A stretch of DNA of 64,000 nucleotides from Bacteroidales bacterium (GTDB lineage Bacteria; Bacteroidota; Bacteroidia; Bacteroidales; Tenuifilaceae). The stretch spans positions 190,465 through 254,464 of the forward strand of contig JACABB010000003.1 in the NCBI GenBank assembly GCA_013376985.1, written 5' to 3'. The first letter of the stretch is position 1. Each line of letters begins with the position of its first letter. A program made the position numbers and the translations under genes. The notes below the pieces were generated by a model. It did not search any database. It saw only the letters and a list, made by a program, of their open reading frames with translations, and was not told the DNA's origin. Of this stretch, positions 10,301 through 19,300 are shown one piece after another.

Positions 10301-11727
10301 GGAATTGGAAATCGGTTTCACGGCACAAAACATTTTTGCCAATTGATGGAATACTAACGCTTACCAAAGATTTTGATTTAGATTGGGAATATTTATCCCA
10401 AAATTCAAATTTAAACCCAACCAAAGAACTACTTGTAAAATTTGAAACAAAATGGGATTGGTACAACATTACTCAAAATACACAAATCAATTTTTCAGAC
10501 ATTGATTTTATTGAATGTTTTGCAGACAAATGGAATTGGCGTTTTATATGTGAAACAGAAAAACTGCCATTGAATAATCAGATTCTAAACAAATTTAAAG
10601 AGTTTTTAAAGTGGAGTTCAATTTCAGCAAACACCAATATAAATTTCACAAAAGAGATTATTCAAGAGTTTGAACAGTATTGGAACTGGTCGGCACTCAA
10701 AGAAAACAAACGAGTTGAAGAACTTCTTGGAAGTTATGTTGCTGATGAAATAAGTAAATCTGCAAGCCTTAATTTCATTGATAAAATTGAGCAACAAAAT
10801 TCACAATGGAAGGGCCATATTTATCACTTTTCACATATTGACAATGCTGTTGAGATTATCAAAAACAGAAAAATTCAAAGTAGAAATAAGGCAAACATAC
10901 AAGGCGATGCAGCAGGAAACGTTGTTCATCGTAGAGATGATGCACACGATTATGCTCGTTTTTATTTCAGACCGCATACACCGACACAGTTTTACAATGA
11001 ATTTTTAGGTAAGAATACAACCGATGGTTATAATAGTAGCAATTTTGGTTGGGTATCTTGGTATGAGAAAGCAAGGGGTTTAGGATTTCCAAAATGTCCT
11101 ATTCCAATTTTTTTCAAGTTTTCACTTCAAGAGGTTTTGTTTAAAAACAAGGAGCAATGTTTTATCAGTAATGGGAATATGCAAACTGATTCAACACAAT
11201 TCGGAAGCATAGAAAAAATGATAAATAAATTCGGTTTTGATGATTTGTATTACACGCCACAACAGTACGCAACAAAAGAAGATTACAATAGGTATCGCAA
11301 CTATGCTCAGCAAGAGTTTTTAGTAAAAGACGAACTTACTTTTAATGACTTAACGGATTTTGAAATTGTTTGCCCTTCTGATGCGGATAGAGCTCTACTC
11401 ATAAATTTATTAGGTCAAGAGCATAAAGATATTTTCTCAAAAATCATTGTTGATTGGAACTATTACAACAATGAAAATCCAAGAGTGAGAATTGAAGAAG
11501 AAGAATCTGAATTGCATATTTCGACAAATTTTAAAGGAAACGGATATTTTGTTTTGAACGGAACGTCTGACATTAAAGAAATTGAAATTCTTTCAGGTGA
11601 TGTTAGCAAAATAGACAAACGAAAAATCATTTTCAACTCTTATCTTTCTCTTGGAAACATAAAACAAAACATACAATTAAACTTTATTGATGAATCAAAC
11701 AGGAATTGGTTTGTGTATGCAAAATGA
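7297..11727 (+). CDS. Giant W-x-W repeat protein with C-terminal DarT (DUF4433) ADP-ribosyltransferase domain
   Basis: The protein has 1476 residues. Residues 1-255 form an unclassified N-terminal region with a helical, winged-helix-like start. Residues about 260-1135 contain about 25 imperfect repeats of 25-32 residues with the core (N/K)W(D/N)Wxx(L/I)S. Residues about 1170-1400 match DarT: YHFSHIDN with H1177, a second conserved stretch HDYARFYFRPHTP, and QQEFLV, whose E1340 fits the catalytic glutamate of DarT. DarT toxins ADP-ribosylate thymidine or guanosine in single-stranded DNA and stop phage replication. Known DarT proteins are about 200 residues, so the huge repeat solenoid is the novelty; it could be a sensor or an autoinhibitory scaffold. 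The gene overlaps the helicase by 8 bp and is followed after 46 bp by a DarG-like macrodomain gene. Confidence 0.85.
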   Translation: MDSTKTPYASFPLEWTVKSTSYKIRYRKAFNINEIDEIFCSIINAKVNEINVSEIGSLLGFNLQDLAEIDILNIYLKGLTEYNLIVINNETIQLTEFGQEALLSKLKYKYFFATTALFENQQATGEKFDFPFKIVFDLENGLSQENKIDKLTFENPELIQKLQFQLFGNDIYKGEIIELYESSPYINYKSISLQCEFTALEDSFQLSIYKSNINKPDLQFLIDLPENEELKSKLIRKGMYHHILSEKYSITVQDIEMYIDLWNWKELAENPKIAWGDKTIFKLFLENGDGSVWSAISEKAPIESIKSIIQEYAEYWNWTTLTERFDNGFIKEQIEKFNWDFEELSYKATELVISLLSNSSLKDCNWDWNYLSKNLPDKFIEENIENFNWDFYEITVSKNDIFKNTFIKYRDKLEILISKSWNWKFISEEINLNFLHKNISGLAIKLNWHTVLNRFFNNEELTAKCLKEESFKSLLKQHLPDNFVVALQKYLWTPNLIDFFEQQNLIQWESKTYINGFDTNENVQWVKTIFQKYHSRITTVKGFLNVSQQISDYSLIEEFADFTWNWEGISQNKELISNIAFIEKAFVGEFHFSNNLLWDKILSQSTFDVAFWNKNLEAFHNTTDSEKQFLFWNSLTQKETQDFIFTNSHFPWDWSFITGNSTAETILDSFEDEELFEKWDWGIATRKLDKETILDKFDELARFIDWKFLINEVFTIENELSMDKQLQRIADCLSVVKSDKRKEFWKDLTAKYPFATLSSIVEATYQNEKFEWDWDFISNHNQFPTDIRTLNRFKQKINWSVLSESNAIHQKFNPISWDTYKDWLNNTDHYLSKFADNWDWVVLSKNKNVTYNRFILTKHKGEKWDWEYLSEFGGFLTKQKRDNEKYLEQVVKQFRFYIKFEFLSKRKDIKIDSGLILATKDKNWDWKALSENEKVEISNELILELKDKNWNWKAISKRRNLTFNNETILQLLDKDWDWNYLSENPSLDFSSDFIEKTKSKSWNWKSVSRHKTFLPIDGILTLTKDFDLDWEYLSQNSNLNPTKELLVKFETKWDWYNITQNTQINFSDIDFIECFADKWNWRFICETEKLPLNNQILNKFKEFLKWSSISANTNINFTKEIIQEFEQYWNWSALKENKRVEELLGSYVADEISKSASLNFIDKIEQQNSQWKGHIYHFSHIDNAVEIIKNRKIQSRNKANIQGDAAGNVVHRRDDAHDYARFYFRPHTPTQFYNEFLGKNTTDGYNSSNFGWVSWYEKARGLGFPKCPIPIFFKFSLQEVLFKNKEQCFISNGNMQTDSTQFGSIEKMINKFGFDDLYYTPQQYATKEDYNRYRNYAQQEFLVKDELTFNDLTDFEIVCPSDADRALLINLLGQEHKDIFSKIIVDWNYYNNENPRVRIEEEESELHISTNFKGNGYFVLNGTSDIKEIEILSGDVSKIDKRKIIFNSYLSLGNIKQNIQLNFIDESNRNWFVYAK
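8060..10710 (+). repeat. DNA encoding about 25 W-x-W repeats
   Basis: Within the DarT fusion gene the motif recurs roughly every 75-95 bp. The most regular part is about 9800-10700, where units of 25-27 residues follow each other and the DNA itself shows a recurring attggRattggaaa pattern. Earlier units are degenerate (NWDFEEL, LNWHTVL, IDWKFLI) or lack the tryptophans (FEFLSKR near 10000). This gradient suggests recent expansion at the 3' end and ageing toward the 5' end. Confidence 0.75.
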
Positions 11728-11773
11728 CACGCTTCAATTTTGTTTTAACTTTGTTATTTATACAGATTAAAAA

Positions 11774-12445
11774 ATGGCATTAAAACATATAAGAGGAAAT
11801 ATTTTCAATACTAAGTGTCAAACTATTGTGAACACCGTGAATTGTGTTGGCATAATGGGTAAAGGAATAGCCTTTGTGCATAGACTTCGCTATCCAAAAA
11901 TGTATGAAGAATACAAAGAACATTGTAAAAATAAACTCATCAAAACAGGTTCATTGTGGCTTTACACGAAACAAGAAAATGCACCTTGGATTTTAAGTTT
12001 TCCAACAAAGTTTCATTGGAAATATCCAAGCAAAATAGAATGGATTGAGCAAGGCTTACAAAAATTCGCAGAAACCTACGAGAAGAAAGGAATTACTTCA
12101 ATCGCCTTTCCTTTACTTGGCACACACAACGGAGGTTTAGACACAAACGAAGTAAAAAGACTTATGGACGAGTATTTAGGAAAATGTGCCATAGACATTG
12201 AAATATATGATTATGACCCAAATGCAAAAGACGATTTATTTGAATTGTTCAAAACAAAATGGTTGTCATTAGACGAGAAAGTAATCAAAGCAGAAACAGG
12301 CATACAACCACAATATGCAAGAAAAATTTCAGAGATAATTCAAAACGGAGAAATAAACTCAATGATTGCATTAGCGAATTATGACGGTATCGGAGAAAAG
12401 ACCTTGGAAAAGGCGTTTAATTATGTATTAAACAGTCCAAGCTAA
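11774..12445 (+). CDS. darG: DarG-like macrodomain antitoxin
   Basis: The protein has 223 residues. The N-terminal ~160 residues form a macrodomain of the DarG type: GNIF, then NTVNCVGIMGKGIA (N20-A33), FPTKFHWKYPS, and AFPLLGTHNGGLD. DarG removes the ADP-ribose that DarT places on DNA, so it neutralises the neighbouring toxin. The C-terminal ~55 residues contain a helix-hairpin-helix-like GIGEKTL. This differs from the longer C-terminal domain of classical DarG, which binds DarT directly. It is the last gene of the helicase/W-repeat-DarT operon; the gene beyond it is convergent. Confidence 0.85.
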   Translation: MALKHIRGNIFNTKCQTIVNTVNCVGIMGKGIAFVHRLRYPKMYEEYKEHCKNKLIKTGSLWLYTKQENAPWILSFPTKFHWKYPSKIEWIEQGLQKFAETYEKKGITSIAFPLLGTHNGGLDTNEVKRLMDEYLGKCAIDIEIYDYDPNAKDDLFELFKTKWLSLDEKVIKAETGIQPQYARKISEIIQNGEINSMIALANYDGIGEKTLEKAFNYVLNSPS

Positions 12446-12537
12446 ACAACCACACACATTGCTAAGTAGCACGAGTCAACACTAAAGTCAAAGCTTGTAG
12501 GCTGATAAAAATAAAAACCAATTTAGAGTCTTGTTTG

Positions 12538-13419
12538 CTAAGGAAAGTGAAGTAATTTTCTGTCATTGGAAATATTATAAATAATAGAATGCCAACCTAT
12601 TTTTGCAATTTCATTAGTAGTGTTGCTAATAGGAATTTGTTTTTGGAGTTTGTTCAGAATTAATCCAATTCTGACTAACTCCGAAGCATCTAAAATATTA
12701 TAGGATATTATTTCCAGAAGATTTCTTAATGTAAGGATATCAATTCTGTCAAACTGCTTCGCAGTTGGGTTATTTGTAAACGTGATTAGATAATCTAAAA
12801 GCCTTTCTGTGCTTATAGTTATGAATTGGTATTTCATAATTTCCCCATAGAAATAGACAATTGAATTTACCTGTTCTAAGCTCAAATTGGGAATGTTGAA
12901 TACAAATTTGGTGTTCTTGCTTAAAAGTCTTTCTATATCATCTCGCAAATACGAGGCTAATTGAATTTTATTTTCTTCAAGAAGATTGGTTTCAGAAACG
13001 TTTAACTGTTTTATCCGTTCGGTAAAATAAATCCCAGCTCCATATATTCCATTATTATTCATAAGGGTTCTTGATTTCAGGATGGCAACAAACAACAATT
13101 TGTCAATTTCATCCAGAATAAGATTCTTTTCTTTGCCAATAAACCCATTTTGGGCTAAATATTCGATTCCCCAAGCAATACCGGTTAAACCGTTTTCAAA
13201 ACTCAAAGGCAAACGGCTTGGTATAAGCTCAAATAATTGGTTTATTAGTTCCCTTGCACAATCCTCATATTCTTCATTCCCGCTAATCTTGAAATAGTTA
13301 AATAAGTATATTGCAGCTCCCATTTTTCCATTAAAAAGACCCGGTTCCTGAATATAAGATGAGTTGATAAGAAAATTATCTGCAAACTGTTTCGTCCAAT
13401 TTAAAAGCTGATTTTGCAT
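12538..13419 (-). CDS. LanC-like (alpha/alpha toroid) protein
   Basis: The protein has 293 residues. It shows two glycine-rich turns typical of lanthionine-synthetase-like toroids: GLFNGKMGAAIYLF (near residue 28) and FENGLTGIAWGIEYL (near residue 73), then NNGIYGAGIY. The later LanC motifs with zinc-binding Cys and His are absent, and the protein is shorter than LanC (about 400), so it is unlikely to make thioether rings. It is the last gene of the long minus-strand block, 10 bp after the beta-propeller gene, and may be cargo of the element. No precursor peptide was seen next to it. Confidence 0.55.
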   Translation of the reverse strand: MQNQLLNWTKQFADNFLINSSYIQEPGLFNGKMGAAIYLFNYFKISGNEEYEDCARELINQLFELIPSRLPLSFENGLTGIAWGIEYLAQNGFIGKEKNLILDEIDKLLFVAILKSRTLMNNNGIYGAGIYFTERIKQLNVSETNLLEENKIQLASYLRDDIERLLSKNTKFVFNIPNLSLEQVNSIVYFYGEIMKYQFITISTERLLDYLITFTNNPTAKQFDRIDILTLRNLLEIISYNILDASELVRIGLILNKLQKQIPISNTTNEIAKIGWHSIIYNISNDRKLLHFP

Positions 13420-13429
13420 TGTCCGTTTT

Positions 13430-14392
13430 TTAGTTATTATTCCCTGCGCTAAAAAGGCTTAGTAAAAAATCCCATGAAAAGTATTTGAGCCTGCTTACAC
13501 AATCATCTTTCCCATAAGAAAGTAAAACGCCTTCGTCATAATTTACCAGCCCCATAGGAAAAACACATTTCATGTTGTAATTCTCATTAGAGCCTAATTT
13601 TGACAACCTTGTATATTCCTCTGTATTTTCTTCTTCCCAAATACCAATTGGGTCAGGATAGTATTGAAAAGTAAAATCGGACAGGTTTATCCGGGCTATG
13701 GTATAATAGTAAGTCCGAAACAGTTTGGGTTTTGAATAGTCATAGATAACAGAATGGACAAACCCATATCTCCAGTCGCTTTTTTGTTTTGGAAAAGAAA
13801 CGAAAGGAGTACCGCCCCTTATTTCGCCAAATGACCAGCTTTTTGTTTCAATTTTTGCATTGTAACATTCTGACAATATAAAGTTGCCCGGCTTACCCAT
13901 TGCTTCTAAAATTCGTATTCTGGGTGCAAAATCGGTTATGATAAACAATCGTTCATTCCATTCAACAGGTGTCCAGTTTTTCTCATGGATTCTTTTTCCA
14001 TAACATCGGAAGGATTGTTGCTGTGTTATTCGTCCGGTTTGTGTATCAATTATTCCCATACCAACAGCGCACATCCATAACCAGCCCATTTCAGGAGAGC
14101 CAGCAAGGTAGGTGTAGAATGCAAGTAGGTTATCTTGAAATGAAAATAGCCTGACATCTTCAAAAACAGGATTTTCATTAGTTGCATCTAACTTAGTATG
14201 GTTTATGGGTTCAATGTCTTTATTAAGCTCAGTAATATAGTGGGCTGTATCAAGTTCCTGAATGCGCCTTGTACGGTACGCACACCACAAACGACCCTTA
14301 TTTTCAGCTATTGAAGTATTAATTTTAAGCAGTGCATTGGGACATAAGAGATTTTCAAGCTTAATCTTTGAATTGTTTAGAAGGGTTCTCAT
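13430..14392 (-). CDS. GH130-like five-bladed beta-propeller protein
   Basis: The protein has 320 residues. The order of motifs resembles glycoside hydrolase family 130 phosphorylases and related propellers: FEDVRLF, then KNWTPVEW, RGGTPFV followed by FVHSVIYD, and CVFPMGLVNYDEGVLLSYGKDDC close to the end. GH130 enzymes act on beta-mannosides or similar sugars. The catalytic Asp of the family cannot be assigned with confidence here (FEDVRLF in place of the usual YEDPR). It follows the RadC-RecA gene by 3 bp and precedes the LanC-like gene, so it belongs to the minus-strand operon. A carbohydrate-binding or envelope-modifying role is inference. Confidence 0.5.
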   Translation of the reverse strand: MRTLLNNSKIKLENLLCPNALLKINTSIAENKGRLWCAYRTRRIQELDTAHYITELNKDIEPINHTKLDATNENPVFEDVRLFSFQDNLLAFYTYLAGSPEMGWLWMCAVGMGIIDTQTGRITQQQSFRCYGKRIHEKNWTPVEWNERLFIITDFAPRIRILEAMGKPGNFILSECYNAKIETKSWSFGEIRGGTPFVSFPKQKSDWRYGFVHSVIYDYSKPKLFRTYYYTIARINLSDFTFQYYPDPIGIWEEENTEEYTRLSKLGSNENYNMKCVFPMGLVNYDEGVLLSYGKDDCVSRLKYFSWDFLLSLFSAGNNN

Positions 14393-14395
14393 ATC

Positions 14396-16372
14396 TCAGA
14401 ACGTTTCCTGATTTTGAAAAACTTCCAGCTTTCCACCCACACCAAACCTGCCATTAGCTTTGGCAATCCCGTTTTCAACCTCGATAATCACATCCACATC
14501 GTGGGCAAAATCTTGTTTTCCCCTGAAATTGCCTTCTTTGGTTGTATGGAATATAAATATGAAGGCTGTTTTGGGATTATCTTTTCTAAGCTTGGTTAAA
14601 TCTTGGCTCGTTAGACTTGCTTTGCTCACCGAATCAATGAATACAAACTGGTACTGTGATAAATCATCAGGAATTTTCTCAGCTATGATAAGATTTGGAT
14701 GGATTGCCCCAAGACGTTCAAGTTTCTCTTTTAGCGTGTACCCAAAACCTTCCTCGATGGCCACGAACAAAACCTTTCCGTGATGCTCTGCCAAATGTCG
14801 TGCAAAATCAATACAAAGGGTTGATTTACCACTTTTAGGCAGACCGAAAACCATTGCAGAGAACCCTACAGATGGATCGCCAATAAGTTCTCGATACCGT
14901 CCTTTTAACCCAATGGTTTCAAATTCCATTCCAGCCAACTCGGAACTGGATATAACAGTTGGGTCAGGTATTGGCGTTGGAGTAGGATTTTCTTCAATTC
15001 CTTGCAACGAATGTTTTGTTTTCTTATGCTTATGCCCTTTGCAAAAACAACTCATCAGCCCGTTTAAAGTTGTTTCATTGATAATCGGAGCTTTTGTTTT
15101 TCCTTGCAAATAGGTTTCAAGAGAGGTAACAATGTCATAAAGCGTATGTATATAAGGGTCTGTATTTGCAATTTTTTCCGTATCAACGGCTTTTTGAATT
15201 TTCTTTAATAGCAATTGGGCTTTGGCTTTTACGTCTTGTTTGCCGTGCAAGCCAATGTATTGTTTGATATACATAACAGATAACATAGTCTTTTCGCTGT
15301 GGGCAATGACAGAATAAGCCTCCAGTGTTTTCTCGTCAATGTTTACCTGTATGGTATTGCCCATTTGATTGTAACACTTGATAAGCTGGTTCTGAATGTT
15401 CCCGATTTCTTTGGCATAAACTGATGTTTTACGGATGCGTTTTTCGACTATGGCTTTTTGAAGGGAGTTTAGCAAATTCAAGACTTGCGACTTGTCTTTC
15501 GTTTTTCCATGTAACCCAACATAGCGTTTGATAAATGAAACCTCTAAATCAAGTTTCTCCACCTGAATCTCGGAATCATTTTGGGACGGTTCTGTTTCAG
15601 GTTTACGAGATGATTTTGGAGTTTTAGTTTTTTCGGATTTCTCTTTCTTCTTTTTAGGTTCAGAAGGGGTTTTAACAGATTCTTTTTCTAATACTTCATT
15701 GAGTTTCTCCGCAAAAGCATCAATATACTTCTTGATGGTTTCATCATCATTATATAAGTCAATATTCTCACGAATAAACTCGAATTCGTCCTGTTTTAAA
15801 GCTTCAGGTAAAATACTTTGGTCAATGCCAGGGTATTCTGAAATAATGTTTTCGGTTGTTATCATAGCAGTATCGTTTAATCCGTTTAAAGTCCCTTCAT
15901 CGGCAAAAGAGTAGTAGCCCTCGGTTGTATAAATCACATGGTCTAAAAGAACAATTTTTACCGTTTTTAATGCTTGCGAAAGATTCTTGGTGAGTTCTTT
16001 GTCGGGTTCTGATGGAAAAAGTGAACCGGATGGATGGTTGTGTGAAATAACAACTGCCTGTGCCAGTGCTTTTGTCGCCAGCCCTATAATCATTGGTATA
16101 TCAACAATGGTTGCAGAAGATGAACCGATAGTATGCCGATAATAGCCAATAAGTTTATTTGCCCTATTTAAAAGCAGCATGATGAAGTTCTCTTGAATGG
16201 TATTGCGGCCATAGATGCGTTTTAAAATAGCATATATGTCGCCCGATGATGTTACTTTCTTTACATCAAAGGCTTTTCCCTTGTTCATTCGGATTTTAAT
16301 CTCAGGCACAAAAGCCTTTAAAGGCTCATCGTCCACGCCGAACAACACTATTTCTTTTTTCTCCTGGTACAT
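14396..16372 (-). CDS. RadC/JAB domain fused to a RecA-like ATPase
   Basis: The protein has 658 residues. The N-terminus (about 40-165) is a RadC-type JAB domain with the metal-site pattern H111-N-H113-P-S115-G and D124. A Lys/Ser/Thr-rich linker is at about 235-265. Then come two copies of a helical unit with the core (R/Q)Y(V/I)GLHGK, about 95 residues apart. Residues 498-658 form a RecA/RadA-like ATPase with GLPKSGKST (510-518), FVFIDS (580), and an intact C-terminus. RadC proteins are frequent on Bacteroidota mobile elements. The fusion suggests a recombination or replication mediator; it is less like a packaging ATPase, since it lacks the FtsK/A32 signatures. It lies 2 bp after the SNF2 helicase gene. 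Confidence 0.75.
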   Translation of the reverse strand: MYQEKKEIVLFGVDDEPLKAFVPEIKIRMNKGKAFDVKKVTSSGDIYAILKRIYGRNTIQENFIMLLLNRANKLIGYYRHTIGSSSATIVDIPMIIGLATKALAQAVVISHNHPSGSLFPSEPDKELTKNLSQALKTVKIVLLDHVIYTTEGYYSFADEGTLNGLNDTAMITTENIISEYPGIDQSILPEALKQDEFEFIRENIDLYNDDETIKKYIDAFAEKLNEVLEKESVKTPSEPKKKKEKSEKTKTPKSSRKPETEPSQNDSEIQVEKLDLEVSFIKRYVGLHGKTKDKSQVLNLLNSLQKAIVEKRIRKTSVYAKEIGNIQNQLIKCYNQMGNTIQVNIDEKTLEAYSVIAHSEKTMLSVMYIKQYIGLHGKQDVKAKAQLLLKKIQKAVDTEKIANTDPYIHTLYDIVTSLETYLQGKTKAPIINETTLNGLMSCFCKGHKHKKTKHSLQGIEENPTPTPIPDPTVISSSELAGMEFETIGLKGRYRELIGDPSVGFSAMVFGLPKSGKSTLCIDFARHLAEHHGKVLFVAIEEGFGYTLKEKLERLGAIHPNLIIAEKIPDDLSQYQFVFIDSVSKASLTSQDLTKLRKDNPKTAFIFIFHTTKEGNFRGKQDFAHDVDVIIEVENGIAKANGRFGVGGKLEVFQNQETF

Positions 16373-16374
16373 GG

Positions 16375-19300
16375 TTATACTTTTAAAAGTTCGAGCATTT
16401 TGAGCTTTGCTTGTGCCTTAATTCGTGCAATGCGAATGCGTTTTTCATTGTCTGAGCCAGCTTGTGGGGTTATTGGAACTCCCGGCTGTTTTGGGTTTAT
16501 TTTGCAATAACCCGGCTTGTCCGATGGTTCTGGAAATACACAAGTTTCAGGGTCGTAATCATCTTTGAGGTATTGCAACAAATAGTTGAGCTTCGCAAAG
16601 TCCTCAGCCCGTTCCTTTGGAGATTTACCTTTCACAGCAAGGGTTTCTTTCTTGGCTTCGATTTCCTTAAATAGCTCATGGAAGCGTTTGGATTGTTCGC
16701 CATGTTGACCACCTCTGTAATTGGATAGCTTTGCATCAGCATTCATCACATCTTTCTTCAGCTCGCTTTCCAAACCACTCATATTATCGAAAATAGTAAG
16801 TCGTTTGGGTTTGAGAATGGTACGCTCTATTTTGTAAACGCTGGTCATGGATTCCTTGAACTCGTTTACAATCCAGTAATTGTCAAAGTACTGAACTTCA
16901 CGTTGTATTTTACGGGCGCATTCCAGCAGGTCGTTATCGGAAACTGATGTGCTGGTTTGTATTTTCTCAATCTCAACTTTCAGGGCTTCGCTTTTCTTTT
17001 GAAAGTCCTTTATTTTCTTGACTTGTTCCTTTTCGTCAGGTGCATCTTTATATTCATAAAGCTTCTTATCAACCTTTTCATTGTCGAAAATCCAATGTTT
17101 GGCAAGCGATTCATTGTAGAACTTATTAATCCAAACAACGAGTTCGTCTTTATCGGCAAGATATTGGCTAATGGCATCCTTTACTTTATTCACTTGCGAC
17201 AGGTTGGCACTGGCACGACTGAGTTCCCGTTCCACATCCCTACGTTCTTCATCGAAGTATAAAGCGGTGATTCGTCCAACATCGGTAATAAGTGCCAACT
17301 TTACTTCTTGTGGGTCGAGCGATTCAACATCAAGGACATTCCCCCGGTCAGCTTTGAACCAGATATCGTTGATACGTCCCGTTTTTTCTTCAAGTTTTTG
17401 GAATACAAATACGTCCATCGAATCCTGCACCAACGGCATTACCGAACGGATAAAAGCAAATTCATTGCCCTGTCTCCAAATACGCCCTTCGAGCTGGCGA
17501 ATATCTGTAGGATTCCAATCGGGATAAAGATTGTAAATAACCGTTCCCCGCTTTTGTAAGTCAATCCCTTCACGAATGGTAGCTGTGCCAATAATGATTT
17601 TAACAATCCCTTCTAAAAAGGCTTCTTTGACGTTCTCTTTCTTGATGTCGGAAATGGAACTATCCAAGATTTCAACTTCATCGAAACGGGTATTGTTGTA
17701 AAGCACATTTTTCTTGTAACCGATTTCTTTTTCGAGGTACTCTTTGATAAGTTTAAAATATTCCTTCCCTCGATTCATGTACAACACCTGTCCCGATACT
17801 TCTTTCAAGACCTGTGGAATGTTTTCAGAATTACTCTTTGCCAGCTTTTCGTGATATTCCTTTACCGTTCGGCAACACTCGCAAGCAAAGAGTATTTTCG
17901 GGCTTTCTTCTACAAACTCTTTGTAGTTCTCAGGTCGGTCGGCATTTCCGACATACAGGTATGGAGAAAGCGCATTATCAAGGCTGTAAGCCAATGCACG
18001 GAACAAATCACCCATATTGAGTTTCCCAGAGGTCGCAGATTGAGCCAACGAAACTATGGCTTGCTGGTTACGGCGTTGCTTCACCGTAGGCTCAATGTAA
18101 GTCAATACTTGTTTGGCAGGGCTTAATTTTAGCATCTTGCCATCGGACGATTTATCGTAAATCTTAGGAAGGTTGACTTTAAACGGACGTTTTACTCCAG
18201 CTTCTTCGCCTGTTTTATAAAGAATGTGATTATAGATAAGCTTTTGAAGGATTAAACGGTTAGTAAAGCTTTTGATAACCTCCTTTTCTACGATTTCCTC
18301 TTTGTAATTTGCTGTCCACTCCACGGTGGGCAAAATAAAAGTATCAAAAAAAGCATTGATATGATAAATGCCGTTCTTGCGCATACTTTCATAAGCCACG
18401 AGCGAAAGCATGGAATAGATTTCAAGCGGACTGTTGGTAAAAGGTGTTGCAGTTAAAAGCATTATATTGTTGCCATAGGTGCGTTGTATGTAGTTGGCAT
18501 GGAAAAAGGCTTTGATACCTGTTTCGGAAACGGCAGAGGTAATATTGTAGCGTTTGTTTCCTTCGTCATCGCTCTTTACCTGTTCAAACACATTCTTGCA
18601 ACGGTGCGCCTCGTCAATAACAAGATAGTCTATTCCTAGCGTGTCAATATCGCAAACGGTGTTCTTTTCACCCATGCCGATTTTCTCACGGTATTTCTGG
18701 TAGTCAATCTCCGCATCACGGGCGGATTTTTCGGCACTTTGCCCAAGGATATTGACCAATTCTGTAAATAAGTTTTCGGAAACATTTCCTGAAAAGCCTA
18801 TCTGTTTAAATCCTTCATAGGTTACGAGGGTTATTGAGTTTTCCGGTACTTGCTTTGTAAAATTGATTTTCTCCTTAATGCCAGTTCCGAGGTTACTCCA
18901 ATCATTTAGCTTGATACCTGTATATGACAATACACCTGGTACAAATTCTTTCGTATGTTTATCCGTATAACCGATAATTTCACCAATCCATTTTTTGTAA
19001 GTAGGCTTAGGAACAACAACCAACGGGCGTTTGCATTTACCTGAATAGATATTGGTAGCAATGTTGATGATTGCAGTCATTGTTTTTCCAACACCAACGT
19101 CAAAAGCACAGATACCACTACCCAAGGCTTCAAAGAAGGCTACACCTTCTCGTTGAATGGGTGTTATCTGTAACATACCCGATTTGAAACGAGACGAACA
19201 TTCAAAGCCCACTGGAACACGTTTGTGGTTAATGTCGCTCTGGGCATTGTACATCCGGTTCCATGTTTCATCGAGGCGTTTCTGGTCTTCCGGTGTGAGA

